This document shows positions 1-5,497 of a stretch of DNA of 18,546 bases, piece by piece (within the stretch, counting starts at the first letter, position 1; the number at the start of each line of letters is the position of its first letter). Source of the stretch: an uncultured Bacilli bacterium (GTDB lineage: Bacteria > Bacillota_I > Bacilli_A > RF39 > UBA660); the NCBI GenBank assembly GCA_944332505.1, contig CALVKC010000015.1, forward strand, positions 1 to 18,546, given 5' to 3'. The notes beneath the pieces are model-generated. The model saw nothing but the letters and a program-made list of their open reading frames with translations, was not told the origin of the DNA and ran no database searches. A program made the translations under genes and the position numbers.

Positions 1-77
1 AGATCAATAATTGGATGACCATAATCTTTTAATAATTTTTTTGCCAAAAAAGTATTAAAAATCAATTTTGTTTTCAT
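1..77 (-). CDS. Partial small phage protein, DUF5659-like (C-terminus outside window)
   Basis: Only the first 25 codons are inside the window, beginning MKTKLIFNTFLAKKL and continuing to GHPIID. The ATG at 75-77 follows an AAAGGAG site with good spacing. The pattern of a short strand, a 'FLAKKLL' helix and a turn before a predicted strand resembles the N-terminal half of DUF5659 proteins, the same type as the complete gene at 812-988. A promoter-like box (118-135) lies about 40 bases upstream, so this may begin its own transcription unit. The family call is an inference from a fragment. No function is known for these proteins. Confidence 0.55.
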   Translation of the reverse strand, partial: MKTKLIFNTFLAKKLLKDYGHPIID

Positions 78-117
78 CCTTTTACTCCTTTAATATTTAT
101 TTAATCTATTACTTTAT

Positions 118-135
118 TTTTATTTTATATAGTTA
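118..135 (-). promoter_or_regulatory. Promoter-like box TAACTATATAAAATAAAA
   Basis: Read on the minus strand this is a variant of the AAACTA-NN-TAAAATTATA box found at six other unit borders in the window. It lies just after the ClpP-like stop codon and upstream of the partial gene at 1-77. It contains a good -10 (TAAAAT), but no clear -35 is visible. Confidence 0.45.
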
Positions 136-137
136 AT

Positions 138-758
138 TTATAAAATATCATCAAGCGTACAATCTTCGCCAATAATATAATCTACGCATCCTAATTCTTT
201 TCCTTTATCATTAGCATACATCCAATACTCCTGATCATAATGTGCGTCATAAAATTCTTCTGTCATTTTAGTATATTTTAACACATGCTCCTTAGTTCTT
301 CTTTCCATATCTTCAAAGAATCTCATTGTATCACGAACTTTTGAAGTTGAATTCTGAAGTGTTAATTCTCCGTCATGTTGTAATAGTACTGAATTAGGAA
401 ATGCAAAACGTTCTTTACAACATATAAATAAATGATATGCCATTGAACAAGCCATTGACATACAAATGGCTCTAATAGGAGTGATAGATTCTGTAACAAC
501 GTCTACAAAATTAAAACCGCTAAAGGCATCCCCACCTCCAGAATTAATAATCAATGTAATTTTTTTTCTTGATTCTACTGGAATTCCTGCTTCTTTATCC
601 TCACGATTCCATTTTAAAATATATAAAATATAATTCTCTAAAACAGCTTCGTTTACTTCGTCATTAAAGACTAAAATACGTTTACTAAGATTTTCACGAA
701 TAATTTCTTCATAAAGATCATCATTTCCACCAGTTAATGCCGCTAAAACATCTGCCAT
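138..758 (-). CDS. ClpP-like serine protease (S14 family)
   Basis: This 206-aa protein is about the usual size of ClpP. Visible landmarks, in order, are INSGGGDAFSG near residues 71-81 (the oxyanion-hole strand, NSPGG in ClpP), SMACSM at 101-106 with the probable nucleophile Ser105, PNSVLLQHDG at 121-130 with the probable catalytic His128, and a C-terminal YDQEYWM segment whose Asp175 fits the third triad position. All three catalytic residues therefore appear present. The start ATG is preceded by AAAGGAG. In phages such proteins act either as prohead/scaffold proteases or as soluble ClpP paralogues that pair with Clp ATPases. No capsid gene or ATPase lies nearby, so its partner is unknown. 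Family call is firm; role is open. Confidence 0.88.
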   Translation of the reverse strand: MADVLAALTGGNDDLYEEIIRENLSKRILVFNDEVNEAVLENYILYILKWNREDKEAGIPVESRKKITLIINSGGGDAFSGFNFVDVVTESITPIRAICMSMACSMAYHLFICCKERFAFPNSVLLQHDGELTLQNSTSKVRDTMRFFEDMERRTKEHVLKYTKMTEEFYDAHYDQEYWMYANDKGKELGCVDYIIGEDCTLDDIL

Positions 759-781
759 TAATTTATTCTCCTTTAGTTCCT

Positions 782-799
782 GAACGTAGTTGTACGTTC
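782..799. repeat. Short perfect hairpin between small gene and clpP-like gene
   Basis: GAACGTA (782-788) and TACGTTC (793-799) form a perfect 7-bp stem with a GTTG loop. It sits in the short gap between the gene at 812-988 and the ribosome-binding site of the ClpP-like gene. There is no U-tract in the direction of transcription, so it may be an mRNA-stability or processing hairpin rather than a terminator. Confidence 0.45.
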
Positions 800-811
800 C
801 ATATTTTTATA

Positions 812-988
812 TTAATTTTCTTCAATCCATTTTAAATCTCTATATAATTTATTTGTTCCTGCAAAATAAAACACTGCCTTGGAACTATCATGTTGATTTT
901 TTCCTATTCTTACAATAGAATTTCCCATCTCTAAAAGTCTACTTGCAGTACCAATCTTAAATACTGCTTTTTCATTACATTTACTCAA
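812..988 (-). CDS. Small phage protein, DUF5659-like, TTG start
   Basis: An open frame of 58 aa (LSKCNEKAVFKIGTASRLLE up to DLKWIEEN) that starts at TTG, with AAGGTGATG about seven bases upstream as ribosome-binding site. The layout matches DUF5659: an N-terminal 'FKIGTASRLLEMGNSIVRIG' strand-helix-strand, then 'KAVFYFAGTNKLYRDL', where FYF precedes a helix. These small phage proteins have no established function. It lies between the beta-CASP nuclease gene and the ClpP-like gene on the same strand with short gaps, and is probably co-transcribed with them. It is easily missed because of its size and non-ATG start. Confidence 0.7.
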   Translation of the reverse strand: MSKCNEKAVFKIGTASRLLEMGNSIVRIGKNQHDSSKAVFYFAGTNKLYRDLKWIEEN

Positions 989-1031
989 TTACATCACCTT
1001 GATATATTATTTTTATCCTTTTAATCAAAGT

Positions 1032-2474
1032 TTATAATCTAATAATCATATCTTTATTACTACAAACTACTTTGTATGTATTATTATTTTTAGATATAGC
1101 TTTCTCTAAATCTTTTTTTAAACATTCTTTTGATTCTTCTGAACCATGCACAAGAATTAATTTATTTGTTTTTAAATTACTTCCATATTCAACAAGCTCT
1201 TGATGATTGGCGTGTGAAGACATTGTTGATAGAGCAATTGTATCTGCCCTATTAGGAATTGGTTTTTTATTTATATTTATTGTTTTATTTTCTTTATAAT
1301 TCTTAATCCTATATGAAAGATAAGATGGATTATCTCCAACATACCCACTAAATACAATCATTGAATTATAATCTCTTAAATATTCCTCTAAATAACTTAT
1401 TATTCTACCATTTGTACAAAATCCAGAGCTAGAAATTACAATTTTAGGAGTTTTATCTTCCACACAAGCTATAGATTCATCCTTTTCTTTAATAAATCTA
1501 ACATTTTCCCAATTATATACTTTTCTCCATAATTTTAAATGTTCTCCTTGTAATATCTCATTATAATCATTACTAATATCACAAGTTAGTTTAGAATCTA
1601 CACAAATTTGTGTTTTAAAATTTTTATCATTATGAAATAATTCATATATTATAGTTAATAGCTCTTGAGTTCTTGAAAAACTAAAGGCGGGAAATATCAA
1701 ACTCCCTTTTCTTTCTAACACTGTTTCAATCGCTACCCTTAGATGTTCAATGTCAAATTCTCTAGTTTTCTTTGTAATTCTTGTATTATCACCGTAAGTA
1801 GACTCCATGATAATATAGTCGTTGTAACAACTTGGAATTTCAGTATTCTCAACATAATGATTTTTTGTATTCATTGAGCCAATATCAGATGTGTATAAAA
1901 TCTTTTTTGATTTTACTCCATTATTTAATATTAACTGCAACTGTGCAGCTCCAACACAATGAGAATTTTTTAGCCATTGAAAACTAATAGTATCATCTAG
2001 CTTATAAATTCTATCATACTCATCATAAGCATATACAAAATCTAATGTTCTATAAACATCATCTTCAGTATAAATAGGAGAGTAATTGCGTTTATATTTT
2101 TTAGACAATAATTTTGATTCACTATCTAATATAAACGCACTATTTAATAATAATTCTTTTATAATTATACTTGTCTCATATGTACAGATTATTTTTCCTT
2201 TAAATCCTTCTTTAACAAGTCTTGGAATCAATCCGCAATGGTCTACATGACTATGGTTTAAAAATACATAATCTATTTCTTTTGGATCAAATTTAAATTT
2301 TGCAGAATTAACCTTGTAAGCATCCAAATATGAATTAGTTGAACTTTGATGCATTCCACATTCTAACAAAAATTGTTTATCTCCAAAACGTCCATATATA
2401 CAGCTACCAGTCACATCTTGAGAATTCATTCCCACAAAGAATAATCCATCTGTTGTCATTTTCTTTTTAGCCAA
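1032..2474 (-). CDS. Beta-CASP metallo-beta-lactamase-fold RNA nuclease (YSH1/CPSF73-like)
   Basis: A 480-aa protein with the full set of landmarks of metallo-beta-lactamase nucleases that act on RNA. The HSHVDH metal motif is at residues 74-79 inside LNHSHVDHCGLIPRL. Further along are a metal-binding His in the NSHCVGAAQL segment, the Asp motif YTSDIGS, the beta-CASP segment ESTYGD, the SSGFCTNGR loop, and C-terminal motifs MSSHANHQELVEY and LVHGSEESK. Bacterial and archaeal relatives are endo/5'-exoribonucleases (RNase J, aCPSF, COG1236). At 480 aa it is closer to the COG1236 type than to RNase J (about 555 aa, with an extra C-terminal domain). Translation probably starts at TTG (2472-2474) after AAAGGTGG; the first in-frame ATG is five codons later. 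Likely role is processing or decay of host or phage RNA; the exact substrate is unknown. Confidence 0.9.
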   Translation of the reverse strand: MAKKKMTTDGLFFVGMNSQDVTGSCIYGRFGDKQFLLECGMHQSSTNSYLDAYKVNSAKFKFDPKEIDYVFLNHSHVDHCGLIPRLVKEGFKGKIICTYETSIIIKELLLNSAFILDSESKLLSKKYKRNYSPIYTEDDVYRTLDFVYAYDEYDRIYKLDDTISFQWLKNSHCVGAAQLQLILNNGVKSKKILYTSDIGSMNTKNHYVENTEIPSCYNDYIIMESTYGDNTRITKKTREFDIEHLRVAIETVLERKGSLIFPAFSFSRTQELLTIIYELFHNDKNFKTQICVDSKLTCDISNDYNEILQGEHLKLWRKVYNWENVRFIKEKDESIACVEDKTPKIVISSSGFCTNGRIISYLEEYLRDYNSMIVFSGYVGDNPSYLSYRIKNYKENKTININKKPIPNRADTIALSTMSSHANHQELVEYGSNLKTNKLILVHGSEESKECLKKDLEKAISKNNNTYKVVCSNKDMIIRL

Positions 2475-2523
2475 GTGGTTATACCCACCTTTCGATTAGT
2501 ATAGTTATCTTTTGTATTTTAAT

Positions 2524-2703
2524 TTAATTATTTTTCTGTCTAATTTCATTTTTGTATTTTTCAAGTAAAGACATTACTCTATAATTTTCAGTTGCATAAT
2601 ACGTGGTTTTTTTACCTGTACCAACTGTCTTATGAAGATCACGTTTAAAAATACAACCGTTTTCTTCCAAATAATCTCTTTCTAATTTTGTCACTTGAAT
2701 CAT
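2524..2703 (-). CDS. Hypothetical small protein, 59 aa
   Basis: An ATG frame preceded by AAGGAAG encodes 59 aa (MIQVTKLERDYLEENG up to IRQKNN). It is charged and has no Cys pair or membrane segment. The centre, LHKTVGTGKKTTYYATEN, looks like a small beta hairpin and is followed by a helix (YRVMSLLEKYKNEIRQ). Its size and mixed charge are typical of phage accessory proteins. I do not recognise a named family. It lies directly downstream of tRNA-Gly on the same strand, with the tRNA 3' end only 43 bases upstream of the start codon, so both may come from one transcript processed at the tRNA. Confidence 0.65.
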   Translation of the reverse strand: MIQVTKLERDYLEENGCIFKRDLHKTVGTGKKTTYYATENYRVMSLLEKYKNEIRQKNN

Positions 2704-2745
2704 ATAATCTTCCTTTTCATTTCTATATTTCCCTCATGGGATGAA

Positions 2746-2818
2746 AGCGTCAGACGAGGTTCGAACTCGCTTCCTTCTGATCGGAGGTCAGATATGCTTC
2801 CACTTACACCTCTAACGC
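2746..2818 (-). tRNA. tRNA-Gly (anticodon TCC), C33 variant
   Basis: A complete 73-nt cloverleaf: acceptor GCGTTAG/CTGACGC with one wobble, D-stem GTGT/GCAT, anticodon stem TCTGA/TCAGA, T-arm GCGAG-TTCGAAC-CTCGT. The anticodon loop CCTCCGA reads TCC (Gly, GGA/GGN). Discriminator base T73 fits bacterial tRNA-Gly. No CCA is encoded. Position 33 is C instead of the near-universal U. Confidence 0.8.
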
Positions 2819-2823
2819 AAAAT

Positions 2824-2845
2824 AAGCCCTGTATATACAGGACTT
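2824..2845 (-). terminator. Terminator-like hairpin just upstream of tRNA-Gly
   Basis: AAGCCCTGT (2824-2832) pairs with ACAGGACTT (2837-2845) around an ATAT loop, giving 9 bp with one wobble. On the minus strand it is followed by ATTTT. The U-tract is short and the tRNA begins only six bases later, so it may instead be a processing hairpin or the 3' end of the structured RNA upstream. Confidence 0.45.
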
Positions 2846-2871
2846 GTTACAAGTTTTATGCTGCTTGTCAG

Positions 2872-2962
2872 CCTCACTACCCTATAGATAGTAACTACAG
2901 AGTCTGCATTTTATACACTTCAGCTTGTGTTAATATCCCACATTTTAGCTTATGGTAGTGGG
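2872..2962 (-). ncRNA. Candidate structured RNA (three-way-junction-like)
   Basis: On the minus strand CCCACTACC (complement of 2954-2962) can pair with GGTAGTG-A-GG (complement of 2872-2881), a closing stem of 9 bp with one bulged A. Inside are two local hairpins: AGCT-AAAA-TGTG...CACA-AGCT, and CTGTAG...CTATAG with one G-U. A terminator-like hairpin follows at 2824-2845. No protein frame fits, and the stretch lies between a cysteine desulfurase gene and tRNA-Gly. I do not recognise an RNA family. Folding was done by eye. Confidence 0.4.
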
Positions 2963-2986
2963 ACACCATTTTGAAAATCAATACAA

Positions 2987-3008
2987 ATCCTGATAACCCT
3001 ATCAGGAT
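2987..3008. terminator. Perfect 9-bp hairpin, possible bidirectional terminator
   Basis: ATCCTGATA (2987-2995) and TATCAGGAT (3000-3008) pair perfectly around a four-base loop. It lies about 130 bases past the end of the cysteine desulfurase gene. The following minus-strand bases are TTGTATTG, only mildly U-rich, so termination would be moderate. Confidence 0.5.
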
Positions 3009-3076
3009 CTACTTTGTTAAAAAATTTATATAAAAATATTTAGTTGTCATATCAGTGAACTTTTCTTTTATTTTAC

Positions 3077-3097
3077 TTGGTTGCGTTCTACAACCAA
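3077..3097. repeat. 7-bp inverted repeat after cysteine desulfurase gene
   Basis: TTGGTTG and CAACCAA flank a seven-base loop. No U-tract follows on either strand. Together with the hairpin at 2987-3008 it is all I see in the stretch 2985-3138, which has no credible gene. Confidence 0.35.
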
Positions 3098-3138
3098 ATC
3101 ATCTGATTGAACTTTCTTTATCCTCACGTTCTATGAGC

Positions 3139-4248
3139 TTAAACATGATATTGTTCAACAATGTTTTTGAAATCATTATAGAATTTATCTAATTCTTTAT
3201 AAGAATTATTACCAATTGTAATTCTAATACTATGTCTAGCTTCGTCTGGAGTTTTACCAATTGATAAAAGAACATGACTTGGTTCATCTGAATAACTATG
3301 ACATGCACTTCCACTTGAACAACAATAATTTCCAATCATATCTAATATAACTAAAAATTGTTGCGAATTTAATTCGATATTTTTTATACAAATATTTATA
3401 TTATTTGGAAGTCTGTATTTTAAATTACTTGTTCCATTTAAACATACACCATCAATAGATAACAATTTTTCAAGCAAATAATTTCTTTTGAGTTTGACCT
3501 CTTTTTCTTCTTCAAATGAAATTAATTCTACTGCTTTAGAAAGTCCTGCAATCGCAAAAACATTATATGAACCCCCATTTAAACCATTGTTTTGAGTGCC
3601 ATATATAATAGGAGATAAGCGAATACCCTTTTTTACATATAAGAATCCAGCACCATATCCTCCACCAATTTTTTGACCTGTTGCACTTAATAAATCTACA
3701 TTTAAGCCTTTTATATTGATAGGTATTTTACCAAAAGCAGCAACGGCATCTGTATGTACTATATTGTTATTTTTATGTAAAATTTCTATTATTTGTTTTA
3801 AATCTTGAATTACACCAATTTCAGAATTTGATATTTGAAGAGAAACTAAAGAATCTGTTATTTCATTAATAAAATCAGTTTTATAAAACCCTTGTTCATC
3901 ACATAAAATAATTGGTCTTGCCTTTGGATTATTTAAAATAGAAGAATGTTCTAATACAGATGTCACAAAATAATCTGTATTGTAATTATTTTTATTAGCT
4001 TTTAACCATCCATCAATAGCTAATGAGTTACTTTCAGAACCACCGCTAGTAAAAATAATTTCATCTTCAGAACAATTAATTTCATTGGCAATATTTATTC
4101 TTGCTTGATTAATAATTCTTGCAGATTCTAATCCAAATTCATAATTTGAACTTGAAGGATTTGCCCAACTATTTTTCATTACATGAATTATTTCATCTAT
4201 TACTTCAGGTTTTGGTTGTTGAACCGAGGCATTATCAAGATAAATCAA
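3139..4248 (-). CDS. Cysteine desulfurase, IscS/NifS type (class V aminotransferase)
   Basis: This PLP enzyme takes sulfur from cysteine, forming a persulfide that feeds Fe-S cluster assembly and tRNA thiolation. At 369 aa it is typical of the compact NifS/IscS group. Visible residues: the N-terminal YLDNAS motif, TSGGSESN near 67-74, His101 (LEHSS) that stacks on PLP, Asp167 (HTDAVAAFGK), the PLP lysine Lys193 in SATGQKIGG, and the catalytic Cys316 in SSGSACHS, followed by EPSHVLLSIG. All essential residues are therefore present. The start is a TTG with a weak ribosome site. It lies directly downstream of three tRNA genes, 44 bases past the nearest. tRNA-Glu(UUC) and similar tRNAs carry a 2-thiouridine that needs such an enzyme, so tRNA thiolation is a reasonable but unproven role. 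Confidence 0.92.
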   Translation of the reverse strand: MIYLDNASVQQPKPEVIDEIIHVMKNSWANPSSSNYEFGLESARIINQARINIANEINCSEDEIIFTSGGSESNSLAIDGWLKANKNNYNTDYFVTSVLEHSSILNNPKARPIILCDEQGFYKTDFINEITDSLVSLQISNSEIGVIQDLKQIIEILHKNNNIVHTDAVAAFGKIPINIKGLNVDLLSATGQKIGGGYGAGFLYVKKGIRLSPIIYGTQNNGLNGGSYNVFAIAGLSKAVELISFEEEKEVKLKRNYLLEKLLSIDGVCLNGTSNLKYRLPNNINICIKNIELNSQQFLVILDMIGNYCCSSGSACHSYSDEPSHVLLSIGKTPDEARHSIRITIGNNSYKELDKFYNDFKNIVEQYHV

Positions 4249-4291
4249 TATTTATCACACTTTCTTTTAATTACTATATTTAGTTATAAAA

Positions 4292-4365
4292 TAGCGGATA
4301 TGGGATTTGAACCCATGATCTCCGACTTATGAGGACGGCGAGATAGACCTCTTCTCTAATCCGCA
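4292..4365 (-). tRNA. tRNA with CAT anticodon, initiator-like Met
   Basis: The cloverleaf is clear: acceptor bases 2-7 GCGGAT pair with ATCCGC, T8 A9, D-stem GAGA/TCTC, anticodon loop CTCATAA, T-arm ATGGG-TTCAAAT-CCCAT. Position 1:72 is a T-T mismatch and base pair 11:24 is A-T; both are hallmarks of bacterial initiator tRNA. The anticodon stem CCGTC/GTCGG lacks the three consecutive G-C pairs of initiators and has a T-T mismatch at 30:40. Elongator Met or lysidine-type Ile2 remain possible. No CCA is encoded. Confidence 0.8.
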
Positions 4366-4367
4366 AA

Positions 4368-4442
4368 CTGAAATGACAGGACTTGAACCTGCGACCTCCT
4401 GATCCCAAATCAGGCGTTCTAGCCAAACTGAACTACATCTCA
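4368..4442 (-). tRNA. tRNA-Pro (anticodon TGG)
   Basis: A regular 75-nt cloverleaf: acceptor TGAGATG/CATTTCA (one wobble), D-stem GTTC/GAAC with GG in the loop, anticodon stem CCTGA/TCAGG around TTTGGGA, T-arm GCAGG-TTCAAGT-CCTGT. The anticodon TGG decodes proline codons. The discriminator reads G. No CCA is encoded. Confidence 0.9.
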
Positions 4443-4452
4443 TAAAAACTAA

Positions 4453-4526
4453 TGACACCAACGAGATTCGAACTCGTATTATGTCCTTGAAAGGGACATG
4501 TCATAAACCTACTAGACCATGGTGCC
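4453..4526 (-). tRNA. tRNA-Glu (anticodon TTC)
   Basis: A 74-nt cloverleaf: acceptor GGCACCA/TGGTGTC (one wobble), three-pair D-stem GTC/GAC as in other tRNA-Glu, anticodon stem TGTCC/GGACA around CTTTCAA, T-arm ACGAG-TTCGAAT-CTCGT. The U34 of this tRNA is normally 2-thiolated, which links it to the neighbouring cysteine desulfurase. No CCA is encoded. Confidence 0.92.
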
Positions 4527-4529
4527 TTA

Positions 4530-4626
4530 AAATAAAACCAATTCTTGAGGCGTTTGGTGGGTGATTGATACTATACCTAATACTAGAATTTCTAATACTA
4601 AACATAGTTAAGAATTGGTTTTATTT
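4530..4626. repeat. 17-bp perfect inverted repeat enclosing a box repeat
   Basis: The arms at 4530-4546 and 4610-4626 (AAATAAAACCAATTCTT and its complement) match perfectly over 17 bases across a 63-base loop. The loop contains the first copy of the TTGAGG box (4545-4570) and a small TAGAA...TTCTA hairpin. It lies three bases upstream of tRNA-Glu in the direction of transcription, so it could be a processing or attenuation structure of the HU-tRNA transcript. Confidence 0.6.
4545..4570. repeat. Box repeat, copy 1
   Basis: On the plus strand TTGAGGCGTTTGGTGG followed by GTGATTGATA matches copy 2 at 4632-4658 in about four of five positions. On the minus strand the core reads CACC-AAACGCCTCAA. 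Confidence 0.5.
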
Positions 4627-4631
4627 ATATT

Positions 4632-4658
4632 TTGAGGTGTTTCGGTGGTTGAACAATA
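4632..4658. repeat. Box repeat, copy 2
   Basis: On the plus strand TTGAGGTGTTTCGGTGG followed by TTGAACAATA; the minus-strand core is CCACCGAAACACCTCAA. The copies are 87 bases apart, and each lies against an arm of a different inverted repeat. Confidence 0.5.
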
Positions 4659-4688
4659 ACATTGTGGTCTTAGCACATGATATTGTTC
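4651..4688. repeat. 8-bp inverted repeat GAACAATA / TATTGTTC
   Basis: The arms at 4651-4658 and 4681-4688 pair across a 22-base loop. The first arm is the end of box copy 2. This is the middle of three consecutive hairpins in the HU-tRNA gap. Confidence 0.5.
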
Positions 4689-4693
4689 GAATA

Positions 4694-4721
4694 CTACCGT
4701 AAGATTTGACTCTTACGGTAG
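4694..4721. terminator. 11-bp perfect hairpin downstream of HU gene
   Basis: CTACCGTAAGA (4694-4704) and TCTTACGGTAG (4711-4721) pair perfectly around a six-base loop, 42 bases past the HU stop codon. The stem is strong but no U-tract follows on the minus strand. It is more likely an mRNA 3'-end stabiliser or processing site than a classic Rho-independent terminator; read-through into the tRNA genes seems likely. Confidence 0.5.
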
Positions 4722-4762
4722 CAATACATGTATATTTAACCTTAGACAAATTGAGGTGAGGC

Positions 4763-5059
4763 TTATGCACTCTTTACGGCACTCTTGAGCGCACTAGAAG
4801 CTCTAAACTTAGGCACACAACTAGCAGGAATATCAATCTTAACACTAGGATTCTGAGGATTTACACCAACTCTAGCAGCTCTCTCTACAGTTTCAAATTT
4901 ACCAAATCCTGCAATTGAAACAGTTTCCTTCGCAGCTACAGCATCAGCAATTACATCAAACACAGTATCTACATACTCGCTCATTGCCTTCTTAGTAACC
5001 TTAACATCCTTCTCAGCTAAAACTTCTACTACCTTTGATACAATATCAGTCTTATTCAT
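4763..5059 (-). CDS. HU-family DNA-binding (nucleoid) protein
   Basis: A 98-aa protein matching HU/IHF in length and layout. It has the N-terminal helices MNKTDIVSKVVEVLAEKD, then helix 2, the signature GFGKF at about 51-55, and the beta-arm RAARVGVNPQNP carrying the proline that intercalates DNA, then the final helix. It binds and bends DNA without strong sequence preference and would act in genome compaction or replication. I chose the ATG at 5057-5059 because AAAGGAG lies at the right distance; an upstream ATG at 5083 would place the ribosome site inside the coding region and add eight residues (MSKRRKKI) foreign to the family. The gene is noticeably richer in G+C than its neighbours, consistent with high expression. 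Its leader carries three tandem structured RNAs. Confidence 0.93.
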   Translation of the reverse strand: MNKTDIVSKVVEVLAEKDVKVTKKAMSEYVDTVFDVIADAVAAKETVSIAGFGKFETVERAARVGVNPQNPSVKIDIPASCVPKFRASSALKSAVKSA

Positions 5060-5112
5060 AATCTTTTTTCTCCTTTTACTCATAAAATATTTTTTTCTTT
5101 TTGTTTTGTTTT

Positions 5113-5130
5113 TATAATTTTATTTAGTTT
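5113..5130 (-). promoter_or_regulatory. Promoter-like box AAACTAAATAAAATTATA upstream of HU
   Basis: One of seven copies of this 18-nt box in the window, about 50 bases upstream of the HU start codon. TAAAAT can serve as -10; there is no convincing -35. It would allow HU expression independently of the RNA repeats. Confidence 0.55.
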
Positions 5131-5172
5131 TTATATAGTCCACTTCCTAAATAGGATAGTAGCTATCAATTT

Positions 5173-5280
5173 AATTTCGGATATTCAAATAAGTAACAAC
5201 TTGTCATAGGAATGCGAACATTCCTACAATTAGAAATATGTACTTTATTAATAGAAGGAACTTATTTATGAGCCGAAATT
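5173..5280 (-). ncRNA. Tandem structured RNA, copy C (third transcribed)
   Basis: Minus-strand layout: P1 AATTTCGG / CCGAAATT (8 bp); conserved CTCA on the 5' side and ATAT on the 3' side as an internal loop; P2 AAATAAGT / ACTTATTT; conserved TCCTTCTA after P2; then a variable domain holding a strong hairpin TAGGAATG-TTCG-CATTCCTA with a UUCG tetraloop. It is longer than the other copies because of that hairpin. The P1 and P2 sequences differ from those in copies A and B but still pair. Confidence 0.65.
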
Positions 5281-5291
5281 TAAAAGTTATT

Positions 5292-5373
5292 AGTGGATAT
5301 TGAAAATTGTAATTTCACCAATTTTATATAAATTTCCTATTATATCATAGAAGGAACAACTTTCTGAGCCACT
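5292..5373 (-). ncRNA. Tandem structured RNA, copy B
   Basis: Minus-strand layout: P1 AGTGG / CCACT; conserved GGCTCA; P2 GAAAGTTGT / ACAATTTTC, nine pairs with one G-U that is only a pair if the minus strand is transcribed; conserved TCCTTCTA; the 3' side AATATCC. The single-stranded parts are identical to copies A and C, whereas the paired arms differ. Confidence 0.65.
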
Positions 5374-5384
5374 TTAATTTTTTC

Positions 5385-5464
5385 ACGGATATTAAGATAT
5401 GTATATTAAAATATTCGCAGTATTTTCTTTTTCATCTGTTAGAAGGAACATATCCTTGAGCCGT
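5385..5464 (-). ncRNA. Tandem structured RNA, copy A (first transcribed)
   Basis: Minus-strand layout: P1 ACGG / CCGT; conserved GGCTCA; P2 AAGGATATGT / ACATATCTT with one bulge; conserved TCCTTCTA; 3' side AATATCC. It begins about 90 bases after the consensus promoter at 5564-5592. Just ahead of it is a small GGCT...AGCC hairpin (5477-5488). Confidence 0.65.
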
Positions 5465-5497
5465 AATTTTTTGTCGGCTTTGTCAGCCAAATAATTA

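Noticed and set aside
1868..1890. TGAGCCAATATC inside the beta-CASP gene resembling the RNA repeat's TGAGCC and ATATC blocks
   Set aside because: Only one short match, in a coding region, without AGAAGGAA or pairing arms.
2871..2945. Group I intron or T-box-like motif in the structured region
   Set aside because: A GCAGACT string and a GGGTAGTG string loosely recall such cores, but the required paired partners and flanking exon or synthetase gene are missing.
2695..2958. Open frame on the plus strand over the tRNA-Gly region
   Set aside because: It runs antisense through a complete tRNA and the structured region, has no ribosome site and no family sense.
4568..4702. Plus-strand frame starting at TTG after GGTGGGTGA and ending at CCGTAA
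   Set aside because: It is open for about 45 codons but lies fully inside inverted repeats, opposes all other transcription, and its sequence is low-complexity. The apparent ribosome site is the box repeat.
5173..5464. CRISPR array
   Set aside because: The three repeat units share short split blocks, not one uniform repeat. Spacing is irregular (80, 82 and 108 bases) and arms covary, which fits a structured RNA rather than repeat-spacer units. No cas genes are present.
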